A DNA stretch of 10,280 bases, taken from Bordetella parapertussis (GTDB lineage: Bacteria > Pseudomonadota > Gammaproteobacteria > Burkholderiales > Burkholderiaceae_B). The position numbers were made by a program, and so were the translations under genes. Where the stretch lies: contig CAMBPA010000018.1 in the NCBI GenBank assembly GCA_945869355.1, forward strand, positions 1 through 10,280, written 5' to 3'. The notes under the pieces are model-generated. The model was not told where the DNA came from, did not search any database, and saw only the letters and a program-made list of their open reading frames with translations. Each line of letters begins with the position of its first letter. Within the stretch, counting starts at the first letter, position 1. Shown piece after piece: positions 1-6,922 of the stretch.

Positions 1-1
1 A

Positions 2-625
2 CTCGAGCGTCGTCCTGACGTAGCGGCCGCAGAAAGACGCACGGCCGCGGCGAATGCGCAAATCGGTGTCGCGACCGCTGCGTGGTTTCCTAGCCTGACC
101 TTGAATGCGAATGCAGGCTATCGTAGTAACGACTTCACGCAATGGTTTACTGCGCCAGCACAGGTTTGGGCGCTCGGGCCGCAGCGTGCTGCATTGATTT
201 TTGATGGCGGGGCGCGTCAGGCACAGATCAATCAATCCAGTGCCCAGTTTGATGCGCAAGTAGCGATCTATCGACAAACCGTGCTGACCGCTTTACAGGA
301 AGTTGAGAATGCGATGGTCCAGATGCGCGTGTTTGAACAAGAAGAGCCGGTGCAACGGTTGGCTGTGCAGGCCGCTCAGCAGTCTTTGCGTCTGGCGCGT
401 AATCAGTATGACCAAGGCTTGATTGATTATTTAAGTGTGGCGGTGCTGGAGACAACAGCGCTGAACAATGAACGCACCTACATCACCTTAGTGGGTAATC
501 GTTTCGCTGCAAGCGTTCGTTTGGTCGCGTCGCTGGGTGGTGGATGGTCGGCTGAAGATCTTAAACGCTTGGACGACTCAGGTAATCCAACGACGCAGCC
601 CAGCAAAGCCGTGCCCACCAACTGA
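2..625 (+). CDS. RND-type efflux outer-membrane factor (OprM/NodT family lipoprotein), 3' part
   Basis: Carboxy-terminal 207 residues of an outer-membrane channel subunit that docks to an inner-membrane RND pump and a periplasmic adaptor to expel drugs or other toxic compounds. The frame is open from the left edge, so the gene begins upstream; family members are about 460-500 residues, so somewhat under half is present. The first visible residues, LERRPDVAAAERRTAAANAQIG, carry the strongly conserved ERRPD..AAE motif that begins the second half-repeat of this family. It is followed by the AAWFPSLTLNANAGY strand region, a helix-rich periplasmic stretch (VLTALQEVENAMVQ, QSLRLARNQYDQGLIDYLSV) and the usual end LGGGW at about residue 183. 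About 25 further polar residues follow; most of these are encoded in the stretch that overlaps the opposite-strand Nudix gene. The substrate and partner pump are outside the window. The methionine at 101 is internal, not the start. Confidence 0.93.
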   Translation, partial: LERRPDVAAAERRTAAANAQIGVATAAWFPSLTLNANAGYRSNDFTQWFTAPAQVWALGPQRAALIFDGGARQAQINQSSAQFDAQVAIYRQTVLTALQEVENAMVQMRVFEQEEPVQRLAVQAAQQSLRLARNQYDQGLIDYLSVAVLETTALNNERTYITLVGNRFAASVRLVASLGGGWSAEDLKRLDDSGNPTTQPSKAVPTN

Positions 626-1543
626 TTGCGCCTGCGCAAGCGTATCGGTGGATTGTCCGCCGAGCGCGTACACAGGCAGGCCCGCTTGTTGGTTCAGTCT
701 TGCGAACTCGCCCCAGCCGATCCCTGGGTGGCCTGGATGGTTGGCTGTTGGCAGCACGGGCCCGAGCACCGCAAAATCAGCCTCTAGTTTGCGAGCGTGC
801 TGCAGTTCAGGCAGATTGTGTGTTGAGACGCCGACCAGATGTCCTGAGGGCATCTCTGGGCGCACGCTTAGTGATTGGGCATCGGTTGCCCGCAAGTGCA
901 CCCCGTCGCTCTGCGCCCACCACGCCGCAGGATGCACGCTATTGACCAATACACGAGCGCCTGCGGCGTGACATTGCGCGAGCACTTCTTCGAAAGCTTG
1001 TTTCAGGCTGACGCTTGCTGGACCGTCGGGCCAGCCGGGTTCGCGCCATTGCAAAAGCTTGACTCCCTCTTGCAGGCCTTGTGTCAGACGTTGTTTGAAC
1101 GCGGCCAGGCCTTGCGGGGATCCCGCACTTGAAATTGCATAGACCTCGGGCAAGTGCAGCCAGCGTAGCGGCGGGTAGGTGGCAGGTAAAAGTTTTGGTA
1201 CGTCGAGCGCATCGCTCAAAGGCACCCAGCGTAGAAGCTGTCCTTCCAGTCCCTGCGGCTCACCGTCCCACCCTGTTACGCGACAGAAGGCGAGCCTGAC
1301 AGTTGTGGTGGAGTACGCGTGCATGTAGGTCACCCAAGGTGTGGCGGTGTGTATGTGTATGCCGAGCTCTTCATGTAGCTCACGCGCCAGTGCTCGCATG
1401 ACCGATTCGCCCGGCTCGAGTTTGCCACCGGGCAGTTCCCACCATCCGGGCCAAGGTTTATCTGCAGGACGATTGCCCAACAGCACAGTGCCATCGGGTC
1501 TCAGCAAGACACCCACTGCAACGTCGATAATTTTTTCAGGCAT
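578..1543 (-). CDS. Nudix (MutT-like) hydrolase fused to a ThiE-like domain
   Basis: 321-residue two-domain protein. Residues 1-130 are a MutT-type Nudix domain with a perfect Nudix box: G40, E46, then REL-H-EELGI at 54-62. Such domains hydrolyse nucleoside diphosphate derivatives, classically 8-oxo-dGTP, in the cytoplasm. Residues about 135-321 resemble thiamine phosphate synthase: LLQWRE (164-168), GVHL (214-217), GVSTHN, GPVLPT (261-266) and YALGG (292-296). The VND metal-site motif of true ThiE reads VNS here (200-202), so ThiE activity is doubtful; D221 may match the second metal ligand. The fusion is known from betaproteobacteria. I chose the ATG at 1543 because homologues begin MPEK-like just before the IDVAVGVLL strand. 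It overlaps the end of the ATPase gene by 8 nt, suggesting coupled translation. A longer frame reaching 1684 has a non-conserved front end that runs antisense-free through the ATPase gene and is rejected. Last gene of the argJ operon. Confidence 0.9.
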   Translation of the reverse strand: MPEKIIDVAVGVLLRPDGTVLLGNRPADKPWPGWWELPGGKLEPGESVMRALARELHEELGIHIHTATPWVTYMHAYSTTTVRLAFCRVTGWDGEPQGLEGQLLRWVPLSDALDVPKLLPATYPPLRWLHLPEVYAISSAGSPQGLAAFKQRLTQGLQEGVKLLQWREPGWPDGPASVSLKQAFEEVLAQCHAAGARVLVNSVHPAAWWAQSDGVHLRATDAQSLSVRPEMPSGHLVGVSTHNLPELQHARKLEADFAVLGPVLPTANHPGHPGIGWGEFARLNQQAGLPVYALGGQSTDTLAQAQSVGGHGFAGLRRWIT

Positions 1544-2420
1544 GCCGGGCAGCCCAATCGCGCGCAAAGTGCCAGGCGACGCGACCAGAGCGTGAGCCAC
1601 GCTCAAGCGCCCATTGCAACGCCTCGGTGCGTGCTTCGGCGACACTTTGCTTTGAGCAACCAAGGGTCTCGAGCCAGTGCGCAACGATATCTAGATAATC
1701 GTCTTGCTTAAAGGGATAGAACGACAGCCAAAGACCAAACCGCTCGGATAGCGAGATTTTTTCTTCTACCGTTTCGCCGGGATGCACTTCGCCATCTGCT
1801 TGGTGGCGGGCGGCAAGGTTTTCACTCATGTATTCGGGCATCAAGTGTCGGCGGTTTGAGGTGGCGTAGATCAGCACATTATTACCGCTCGAGGCGGCAG
1901 AGCCGTCGAGCACTGACTTGAGGGCTTTGTAGCCTGACTCGCCTTCCTCAAAGGAGAGATCATCGCAAAAGACAACGAATTTTTCTGGGCGTGCAGCGAC
2001 AAGATCAACAATATCCGCGAGATCGCCGAGATCTGCTTTGTCGACTTCAATCAGCCGCAAGCCACGATCACTGTAACTGACCAGCATGGCTTTAACGAGC
2101 GAGCTTTTGCCCGTGCCGCGCGCACCGGTCATCAGTACATTGTTGGCCGGCTTGCCCTCGACAAAATGGCGTGTGTTGCGGTCGATAATATCCTTCTGGC
2201 GTTCGATGTGTTGCAAATCTTCGGGGTTAATCAACGAAACATTGGCGATCGCATCAAGCCAACCATGGGAGGCCCCGCGTTTGCGCCAACGATAGGCGCG
2301 AGCTTCCCAATTGATGGGGGGCGGAGCCGGAGGTAGCCAAGCTTCAAGCTGAGCCAAGACGCGCGTGGCGCGCGCCAGAAGATCGGCCATGGGGAGGTTG
2401 TTGTCGGTAGTAGGTTTCAT
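1536..2420 (-). CDS. AAA-type ATP-binding protein, DUF815 family
   Basis: 294-residue predicted cytoplasmic ATPase of the DUF815 family, whose cellular role is not established. Walker A is GARGTGKS (residues 99-106). Walker B is FVVFCDDLSFE (148-158), with the DD pair typical of DUF815. ATSNRRHLMPEYM (186-198) supplies a sensor-1 Asn189 and nearby arginines. A further conserved stretch is LSERFGLWLSFYPF (224-237). The length matches the family. The start at 2420 lies 6 nt after the argJ stop, and no clear Shine-Dalgarno sequence is visible, so translation is probably coupled to argJ. An internal Met at residue 11 (2390) is an alternative, but it is preceded by a pyrimidine-rich stretch. The 3' end overlaps the Nudix gene by 8 nt. 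The argJ / DUF815 / Nudix order is familiar from Burkholderiales; the link is probably positional, and a shared pathway is not shown. Confidence 0.9.
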   Translation of the reverse strand: MKPTTDNNLPMADLLARATRVLAQLEAWLPPAPPPINWEARAYRWRKRGASHGWLDAIANVSLINPEDLQHIERQKDIIDRNTRHFVEGKPANNVLMTGARGTGKSSLVKAMLVSYSDRGLRLIEVDKADLGDLADIVDLVAARPEKFVVFCDDLSFEEGESGYKALKSVLDGSAASSGNNVLIYATSNRRHLMPEYMSENLAARHQADGEVHPGETVEEKISLSERFGLWLSFYPFKQDDYLDIVAHWLETLGCSKQSVAEARTEALQWALERGSRSGRVAWHFARDWAARHA

Positions 2421-2426
2421 TCTGAA

Positions 2427-3653
2427 TCAGGAGCGGTAATCGGCGTTGATGCTGACGTACTCGTGCGAGAAGTCGCAGGTGTACACGGTTTCGGTAGTCT
2501 TGCCGCGACCAAGCGCGATGCGCACCAGAATCTCGGCTTCTTTCATGATGCGCTGGCCATCGGTTTCTTGATAGGCGGGGTTGCGACCGCCTTGTGTGGC
2601 GACCAAGACATCGCCAAGCCAGAGCTTGACGCCACTGACGTTGAGGTCAGTGATCCCAGCGTAGCCGATGGCAGCCAAGATGCGGCCTAGGTTCGGATCG
2701 CTCGCAAAAAAAGCCGTCTTGACCAGAGGGGAGTGCGCGACAGCGTAGGCCACTTGCAGAGCCTCGGCCGATGATTTGGCCTCTTCAACCTGGATGGTCA
2801 TGAACTTGGTCGCGCCTTCGCCGTCTCGTACAATTTTCTGTGCAAGATCGGTCGCTGCCGCGGCAAGTGCCGCCTTGAGTGATGCATATTCCGGATGCGT
2901 CGTGCTGTCGACCATCAGACCACTTTTGCCAGTGGCAATGACGATGAAGGAATCATTGGTTGAGGTATCACCGTCAATGGTGATGCGATTAAATGAAACA
3001 TCAGCGATTTCACGTGCGAGTTGGGTCAGCAAGGGTTGCGCAATGCCAGCGTCGGTAGCGAGATAGCTCAGCATGGTCGCCATATTCGGACGGATCATGC
3101 CGGCCCCTTTGCTGATGCCGGTGAGGGTAATTGTTTTGCCGCCCAAGTTGACGCGTTGCGAATGAATCTTGGGTAAGGTGTCGGTCGTCATGATGCCATG
3201 CGCAGCGGACACCCAATTATTAGCGGTCAGGTTCTTTAACGCGGCTGGCAATCCAGCTTTGATGCGGTCAACAGGGAGGGGTTCAAGAATCACGCCCGTC
3301 GAGAAAGGCAGGATTTGCTTGCTTGTTAAGCCCATTAGTTTGGCCAACGCATTACAGGTTTCATTGGCGGCCTTTATGCCTGGCTCGCCCGTGCCGGCGT
3401 TTGCATTGCCCGTGTTAATGACCAAGGCTTGAATCGATGCGCCGGCGGCCAAGTGCTCTTGGCAGACGAGTACCGGTGCTGCGCAAAACCTATTGCGAGT
3501 GAACACACCGGCGACCGTTGAGCCAGGGCTTAATTTAAAGACAGTTAAGTCACGTCGGTCCGCTTTACGGATGCCGGCTTCGGTCACACCGATTTCGACG
3601 CCGGGGACGGGGTAGACAGCGTCATCGTTTGGGATATGCAGGTTAACGGCCAT
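2427..3653 (-). CDS. argJ: Bifunctional glutamate N-acetyltransferase / ornithine acetyltransferase
   Basis: 408-residue ArgJ. It transfers the acetyl group from N-acetylornithine to glutamate, recycling it in the cyclic arginine pathway; bifunctional members also make N-acetylglutamate from acetyl-CoA. The protein is cytoplasmic and self-cleaves. The cleavage motif [14 protein letters not shown] is at residues 182-195, placing the cut between Ala192 and Thr193 to give alpha (1-192) and beta (193-408) chains, with Thr193 as nucleophile. The oxyanion-hole motif STGVI is at 118-122. Other conserved parts are [11 protein letters not shown] (79-89), the DGDTSTNDS segment, GEGATKF and the C-terminal [14 protein letters not shown]. 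Length and N-terminus (AVNLHIP...YPVPGVEIG) match the family, supporting the ATG at 3653. No strong Shine-Dalgarno sequence precedes it; one arm of an inverted repeat sits 2 nt before the ATG. First gene of the leftward operon and divergent from the importer genes. Whether it is bifunctional or only an ornithine acetyltransferase cannot be read from sequence. Confidence 0.97.
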   Translation of the reverse strand: MAVNLHIPNDDAVYPVPGVEIGVTEAGIRKADRRDLTVFKLSPGSTVAGVFTRNRFCAAPVLVCQEHLAAGASIQALVINTGNANAGTGEPGIKAANETCNALAKLMGLTSKQILPFSTGVILEPLPVDRIKAGLPAALKNLTANNWVSAAHGIMTTDTLPKIHSQRVNLGGKTITLTGISKGAGMIRPNMATMLSYLATDAGIAQPLLTQLAREIADVSFNRITIDGDTSTNDSFIVIATGKSGLMVDSTTHPEYASLKAALAAAATDLAQKIVRDGEGATKFMTIQVEEAKSSAEALQVAYAVAHSPLVKTAFFASDPNLGRILAAIGYAGITDLNVSGVKLWLGDVLVATQGGRNPAYQETDGQRIMKEAEILVRIALGRGKTTETVYTCDFSHEYVSINADYRS

Positions 3654-3655
3654 GG

Positions 3656-3696
3656 CAGGTCACAGAATAGAGTTAACAAAACGCAATTATGACCTG
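3656..3696 (-). promoter_or_regulatory. Inverted repeat upstream of argJ start, possible operator or leader stem
   Basis: CAGGTCA (3656-3662) and TGACCTG (3690-3696) form a perfect 7-bp inverted repeat with a 27-nt A/T-rich spacer that contains the palindrome GTTAAC (3672-3677). Read on the argJ strand, the proximal arm ends 2 nt before the ATG, where a ribosome binding site would lie, so it could be a translational control stem or a protein-binding site. A weak -10-like CATAAT is at 3686-3691 on the minus strand, without a good -35. The repeat is seen directly; its function is inferred. Confidence 0.35.
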
Positions 3697-3732
3697 TTTT
3701 GGGACTGGATATGCCCGTCGGCCGTTAGCAAG

Positions 3733-3761
3733 GGCTCTTTGCCTTGGGATGGCGAAGAGCC
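3733..3761. promoter_or_regulatory. Imperfect palindrome upstream of importer promoter, candidate operator
   Basis: GGCTCTTTGCC (3733-3743) and GGCGAAGAGCC (3751-3761) are inverted copies 11 bp long with a single mismatch (a G-U pair if in RNA), separated by a 7-bp spacer. The element ends 7 bp before the TG of the extended -10 at 3769 and so covers the -35 zone, a usual place for an activator or repressor dimer. It is not followed by a T-run on either strand, so it does not look like an intrinsic terminator. The binding protein is unknown; no regulator gene lies in the window. Confidence 0.45.
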
Positions 3762-3768
3762 GCTCTCC

Positions 3769-3777
3769 TGCTATTAT
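3769..3777 (+). promoter_or_regulatory. Extended -10 promoter for the importer operon
   Basis: TGCTATTAT fits the extended -10 consensus TGnTATAAT with one mismatch in the hexamer. No good -35 is present 16-18 bp upstream, as is common for extended -10 promoters and for activator-dependent ones. Transcription would start near 3784, leaving a leader of about 60 nt before livK. Within that leader lie the small palindrome at 3776-3791 and a weak stem (GGCCTG 3805-3810 with CGGGCC 3816-3821). Confidence 0.45.
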
Positions 3778-3791
3778 TTGTTGTGACAAAT
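3776..3791. promoter_or_regulatory. Small palindrome at the predicted transcription start
   Basis: ATTTGTTGTGACAAAT is a perfect inverted repeat of 6-bp arms with a 4-bp centre. It overlaps the end of the proposed -10 and the predicted start of transcription, a position suited to a repressor. Direct sequence observation; the operator role is inferred, and short A/T-rich palindromes also arise by chance. Confidence 0.3.
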
Positions 3792-3830
3792 TTTGCTCGT
3801 CCAAGGCCTGTTTCACGGGCCAAAAAAATC

Positions 3831-3836
3831 AAGGAG
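3831..3836 (+). promoter_or_regulatory. Shine-Dalgarno sequence of livK
   Basis: AAGGAG placed 8 nt before the ATG at 3845. It decides the start of the binding-protein gene against the in-frame upstream ATG at 3689. Confidence 0.85.
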
Positions 3837-3844
3837 ATCCAGAG

Positions 3845-5011
3845 ATGCGCCTGATTCAAAAACTGTTCGCAGCCGCCGCGTTGTTACCGTGCCTGGTTAT
3901 GGCTCAGACCCCCATCAAGGTTGGAATTGCAAACGACCTCTCGGGCCCGTTTGCCGCCTTGGGCGCTGAGGCGCGCGACGGCTTCAACTTAGCGATCAAA
4001 CAGTTGAGCGGCAAACTTGGCGGGCAGCCGGCCGAGTTTATCCAGGCAGACATGGGCGGTAACCCCGACCAAGCCCGCCAATTAGTGAGTCGTTACATAC
4101 AACGCGACAAAATCGATTTTTTTACCGGACCAATTGGTTCGAACGTAGCGCTTGCCGTAGGCCCAGCGCTCTTCGCCGCCAAAGTCCCCTATCTGTCGAA
4201 CAACCCAGGTCCCAGCCAGTTCGCGGGCGCCCAGTGTAATGACTATTTTTTCGGCGTGTCCTATCAGAACGATGCGTTTCACGAAGCTGCTGGCAAGGTC
4301 GCTGCAGACCGTGGCTTTAAGAAAATGGTCGTCATGGCCCCTGATTATCCAGCTGGCAAGGATGCGTTGAACGGCTTCAAGCGGGGGTACAAGACGGCTG
4401 TGAGTCAGGAGGTTTACACCAAACTCGGGCAAATCGACTATGCCGCAGAGCTTGCACAGATTCGTGATGCGAAGCCCGACGCGATTTACATTTTCTTGCC
4501 CGGTGGCATGGGCATCAACTTTATTAAGCAGTTTGTCTCAGCTGGCCTAAATCAAAGCATCAAAATCGTGGGGCCTGGATTTTCGGCAGACGAGGATGTG
4601 ATTCGCGCTGTGGGTGAGCCAATGATCGGCATGTTTAACACCGCACAATGGGCTCACGATTTGGATAATGCGCGAAATAAAGCGTTTGTTGCTGCTTTCC
4701 GCAAGGAATACAACAATCGTCAGCCTTCCGTTTATGCTGCCCAAGCTTACGACACAATGATGGCGATTGACGCTGCGGTTAAGGCCGTCGGCGGAAAAGT
4801 GGCTGATCGCGCTGCGGTGCTCGCTGCGCTCAAAAAGGCTGACTTCTCCTCGGTACGCGGTCCCTTTAAGTATGGCGTGAACAACTTCCCGATCCAGCCC
4901 TACTATGTTCGCGTTATTGAAAAAGCTGCGGATGGCAGCATCACGAATAAACTGGTGGGTAAAGTGTTTGATTCCTACCAGGACGTCTACGTTGGCGATT
5001 GTAAGAAATAA
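3845..5011 (+). CDS. livK: Branched-chain amino acid/HAAT-type ABC transporter, periplasmic substrate-binding protein
   Basis: 388-residue periplasmic binding protein of the LivK/HAAT group (type I fold), which captures a small ligand and delivers it to the LivHM channel. A signal peptide is visible: MRLIQK, a hydrophobic core, and a cleavage site at about Ala20-Gln21 (VMA-QT); there is no lipobox, so the protein should be soluble. The mature part starts IKVGIANDLSGPFAALG, the usual first strand and ligand loop. GPIGSN (95-100) and YLSNNPGPSQ follow, and YAAQAYDTMMAIDAA lies near the end. Cys131 and Cys386 are the only mature cysteines I noted and could pair. The ATG at 3845 is preceded by AAGGAG (3831-3836) with 8-nt spacing and begins the signal peptide, so an upstream in-frame ATG at 3689 is rejected. 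First gene of the importer operon, 28 nt before livH. Ligand uncertain: the family includes importers for leucine-type amino acids, amides and aromatic acids, and the symbol gives the family role only. Confidence 0.9.
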   Translation: MRLIQKLFAAAALLPCLVMAQTPIKVGIANDLSGPFAALGAEARDGFNLAIKQLSGKLGGQPAEFIQADMGGNPDQARQLVSRYIQRDKIDFFTGPIGSNVALAVGPALFAAKVPYLSNNPGPSQFAGAQCNDYFFGVSYQNDAFHEAAGKVAADRGFKKMVVMAPDYPAGKDALNGFKRGYKTAVSQEVYTKLGQIDYAAELAQIRDAKPDAIYIFLPGGMGINFIKQFVSAGLNQSIKIVGPGFSADEDVIRAVGEPMIGMFNTAQWAHDLDNARNKAFVAAFRKEYNNRQPSVYAAQAYDTMMAIDAAVKAVGGKVADRAAVLAALKKADFSSVRGPFKYGVNNFPIQPYYVRVIEKAADGSITNKLVGKVFDSYQDVYVGDCKK

Positions 5012-5039
5012 GCAAACGTGACCCGACTGCAGTCCTAAT

Positions 5040-5960
5040 ATGAGCGCAACGCTGATCGCCGAGCAGCTGCTAAATGGATTGCAGTTTGGGTTAATGTTGT
5101 TTTTGATTGCCGCGGGTCTGACGCTCGTGTTCGGGATTCTGGACATCCTAAATGTGGCGCACGGTTCGCTGTACATGGCGGGTGCCTATGTTGCCGCCCA
5201 GACCATGCAGGCCACACAATCTTTTTTGTTAGCGGTTGTGGTGTCCGCGGTGGTCACTGGCCTCGTCGGTTTGATTATCGAGCTTGTATTAGTGCGACGG
5301 CTGGTCGTGCGCGATCATTTGGCGCAAGTGCTGGGTACGTTCGCGATTATTCTTATTGCGAATGATGTAGTGAAAATGATTTGGGGTCCAGCCCCCGTCA
5401 TGATGAGTATGCCCGCGGCACTTTCAGGTCCTGTGCATATTCTGCCCAATATGTTGTACCCAGCCTATCGCCTGTTGATCATTGCTGTCGGTCTCGCTGC
5501 GGCGCTTGGTTTATATCTGTTTGTGACGCGCACCCGGGCAGGAGTCTTAGTGCGAGCCGGCGCATCAAATAGGCAAATGGCCACTCTGATGGGTGTACGT
5601 GTGCCTCTATTGTTTTTGGGTGTATTTGTCTTGGGTGCGATGCTCGCAGCCTTGGCGGGCGCCATGCTTGGTCCGGTCACCGCTATTCAGGCAGGCATGG
5701 GTGAGCAAATTCTGATTCTGGTGCTGGTGTGTATCGTGATCGGCGGCATCGGTTCGATTCGTGGCGCCTTTGTCGGTGCGCTGCTAGTGGGCTTTGTAGA
5801 CACGGCAGGGCGCGCTTTTTTACCGACACTCTTGAAAACATTTTTTTCACCGGCGGTGGCCTCGAGCGTTGGCCCCACCTTGGCAGCCCTTTCAATCTAT
5901 ATTTTGATGGCGGTCGTACTGGTGTTTAGACCTGCCGGCTTGTTTCCGGCACGCGGGTGA
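5040..5960 (+). CDS. livH: Branched-chain amino acid/HAAT-type ABC transporter permease (LivH family)
   Basis: 306-residue inner-membrane permease forming half of the importer channel. Almost the whole chain is hydrophobic, in about eight membrane segments. The family signature FGILDILNVAHGSLYMAGAY lies at 31-50. A cytoplasmic loop RTRAGVLVRAGASNRQMATL (164-183) leading to MGVRV is the expected contact with the ATPases; it is followed by GGIGSIRGAFVGALLVG and the C-terminal VLVFRPAGLFPARG typical of LivH. The length agrees with the family (about 290-310). The ATG at 5040 begins 28 nt after the binding-protein stop; no clear Shine-Dalgarno sequence is seen, so translation may depend on read-through from the preceding gene. 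The end overlaps livM by 4 nt (GTGA). Confidence 0.93.
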   Translation: MSATLIAEQLLNGLQFGLMLFLIAAGLTLVFGILDILNVAHGSLYMAGAYVAAQTMQATQSFLLAVVVSAVVTGLVGLIIELVLVRRLVVRDHLAQVLGTFAIILIANDVVKMIWGPAPVMMSMPAALSGPVHILPNMLYPAYRLLIIAVGLAAALGLYLFVTRTRAGVLVRAGASNRQMATLMGVRVPLLFLGVFVLGAMLAALAGAMLGPVTAIQAGMGEQILILVLVCIVIGGIGSIRGAFVGALLVGFVDTAGRAFLPTLLKTFFSPAVASSVGPTLAALSIYILMAVVLVFRPAGLFPARG

Positions 5961-6922
5961 GTATGCAATCGCTTTGCGCGCGCCTACCCTGGCTATGCCT
6001 TGTATGTTTGATTGTATTTCCGCTCGTCGCACCTGCGCTGAATCTTGATTTTTATGTTTCCTTTGTTCGACGCGTGCTGATTTTCGCACTGGCGGCGACC
6101 AGTCTGAACTTTATTCTTGGGTATGGTGGAATGGTGGCGCTTGGACATGCAGCCTTCTTTGGTGCGGGCGCGTATGTTGCTGCAATTCTTTCGACACAGG
6201 GGTTGCAACAGGCATGGTTGGGTTGGCCGATCGCCATGCTGGTCTCTGCGGCATTAGCCTTGATCGTGGGCGTTGTGTCGTTGCGTACGCGCGGGGTCTA
6301 CTTCATTATGATTACCCTCGCATTTGCGCAGATGGTGTTCTATTTGTTTATCTCGCTACGCCAGTACGGCGGAGAAGATGGCATCAACTTGTCGGCACCC
6401 CTGCAGTTACCAGGACTGAATCTCGCAGACAGTACGACGTCATACTATGTTGTGCTGGCAGTTGTGGTGGGATGCCTTTGGCTAATGAATCGCGTGATTC
6501 ACGCGCGTTTTGGCCAGGCGCTACAAGGTATCCGTGAGAACGAGGCGCGTATGGAGGCCTTGGGGTACCCCGTATTCAAAATAAAATTATTGGCGTTTGT
6601 TCTTGCCGGTGCCGTGGCCGGTCTGGCCGGCGCGCTTCTCGCCAATCACAATTTGTTTGTGTCTCCAAGTTTGATGCATTGGACAGCCTCAGCGAGCTTA
6701 ATCATTATGGTGATCGTGGGTGGAGTCGGACTGCGTTATGGCGGAGTGATTGGCGCTGTGGTGATGCTTTGGCTAGAAGAGGTCTTGCGTCTGTATACTG
6801 ATTACTGGCATATGCCGTTAGGCTTGTTGCTGTTAGCGATCGTATTGTTTGCACCGCGTGGGCTCGCGGGGACGTGGACCAGTTTTGCTGCACGCTTTTC
6901 AAAACAAGGCGGTCCGTCATGA
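5957..6922 (+). CDS. livM: Branched-chain amino acid/HAAT-type ABC transporter permease (LivM family)
   Basis: 321-residue second permease, partner of LivH in the inner-membrane channel. Conserved parts are NFILGYGGMVALGHAAFFGAG (51-71), GVYFIMITLAFAQM (113-126), the GGEDGIN motif (138-144), and the cytoplasmic coupling loop GQALQGIRENEARMEALGYP (186-205) followed by KIKLLAF and AGLAGAL. The C-terminus LFAPRGLAG is typical. The start is taken as GTG 5957, which gives the same 4-nt GTGA overlap as at the livG-livF junction; ATG 5963, two codons later, is equally possible and changes only two residues. The 3' end overlaps livG by 4 nt (ATGA). These overlaps point to coupled translation, fitting fixed subunit ratios. 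Confidence 0.93.
   Translation: MSMQSLCARLPWLCLVCLIVFPLVAPALNLDFYVSFVRRVLIFALAATSLNFILGYGGMVALGHAAFFGAGAYVAAILSTQGLQQAWLGWPIAMLVSAALALIVGVVSLRTRGVYFIMITLAFAQMVFYLFISLRQYGGEDGINLSAPLQLPGLNLADSTTSYYVVLAVVVGCLWLMNRVIHARFGQALQGIRENEARMEALGYPVFKIKLLAFVLAGAVAGLAGALLANHNLFVSPSLMHWTASASLIIMVIVGGVGLRYGGVIGAVVMLWLEEVLRLYTDYWHMPLGLLLLAIVLFAPRGLAGTWTSFAARFSKQGGPS

Noticed and set aside
1544..1684. 47-residue amino-terminal extension of the Nudix protein
   Set aside because: It lies wholly within the DUF815 coding region in another frame, is arginine-rich and unlike Nudix N-termini; the MPEK start gives the expected domain edge.
3733..3761. Hairpin as an intrinsic terminator for either strand
   Set aside because: No T-run follows on either strand, and there is no gene ending here; both neighbours diverge from this region.
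3805..3830. GGCCTG/CGGGCC stem followed by an A-run, as a terminator
   Set aside because: The run is A, not T, on the livK strand; on the minus strand the T-run precedes the stem. It may be a weak leader stem only.
3689..3844. In-frame upstream extension of livK from an ATG at 3689 (52 extra residues)
   Set aside because: The extension has no family resemblance, would bury the signal peptide internally, runs through the promoter-like region, and the ATG at 3845 has an excellent AAGGAG at the right spacing.
4547..5217. Long minus-strand open frames across livK/livH (for example 4547-5176)
   Set aside because: They have no recognisable domain, odd composition, and lie antisense to well-supported genes with intact family motifs.
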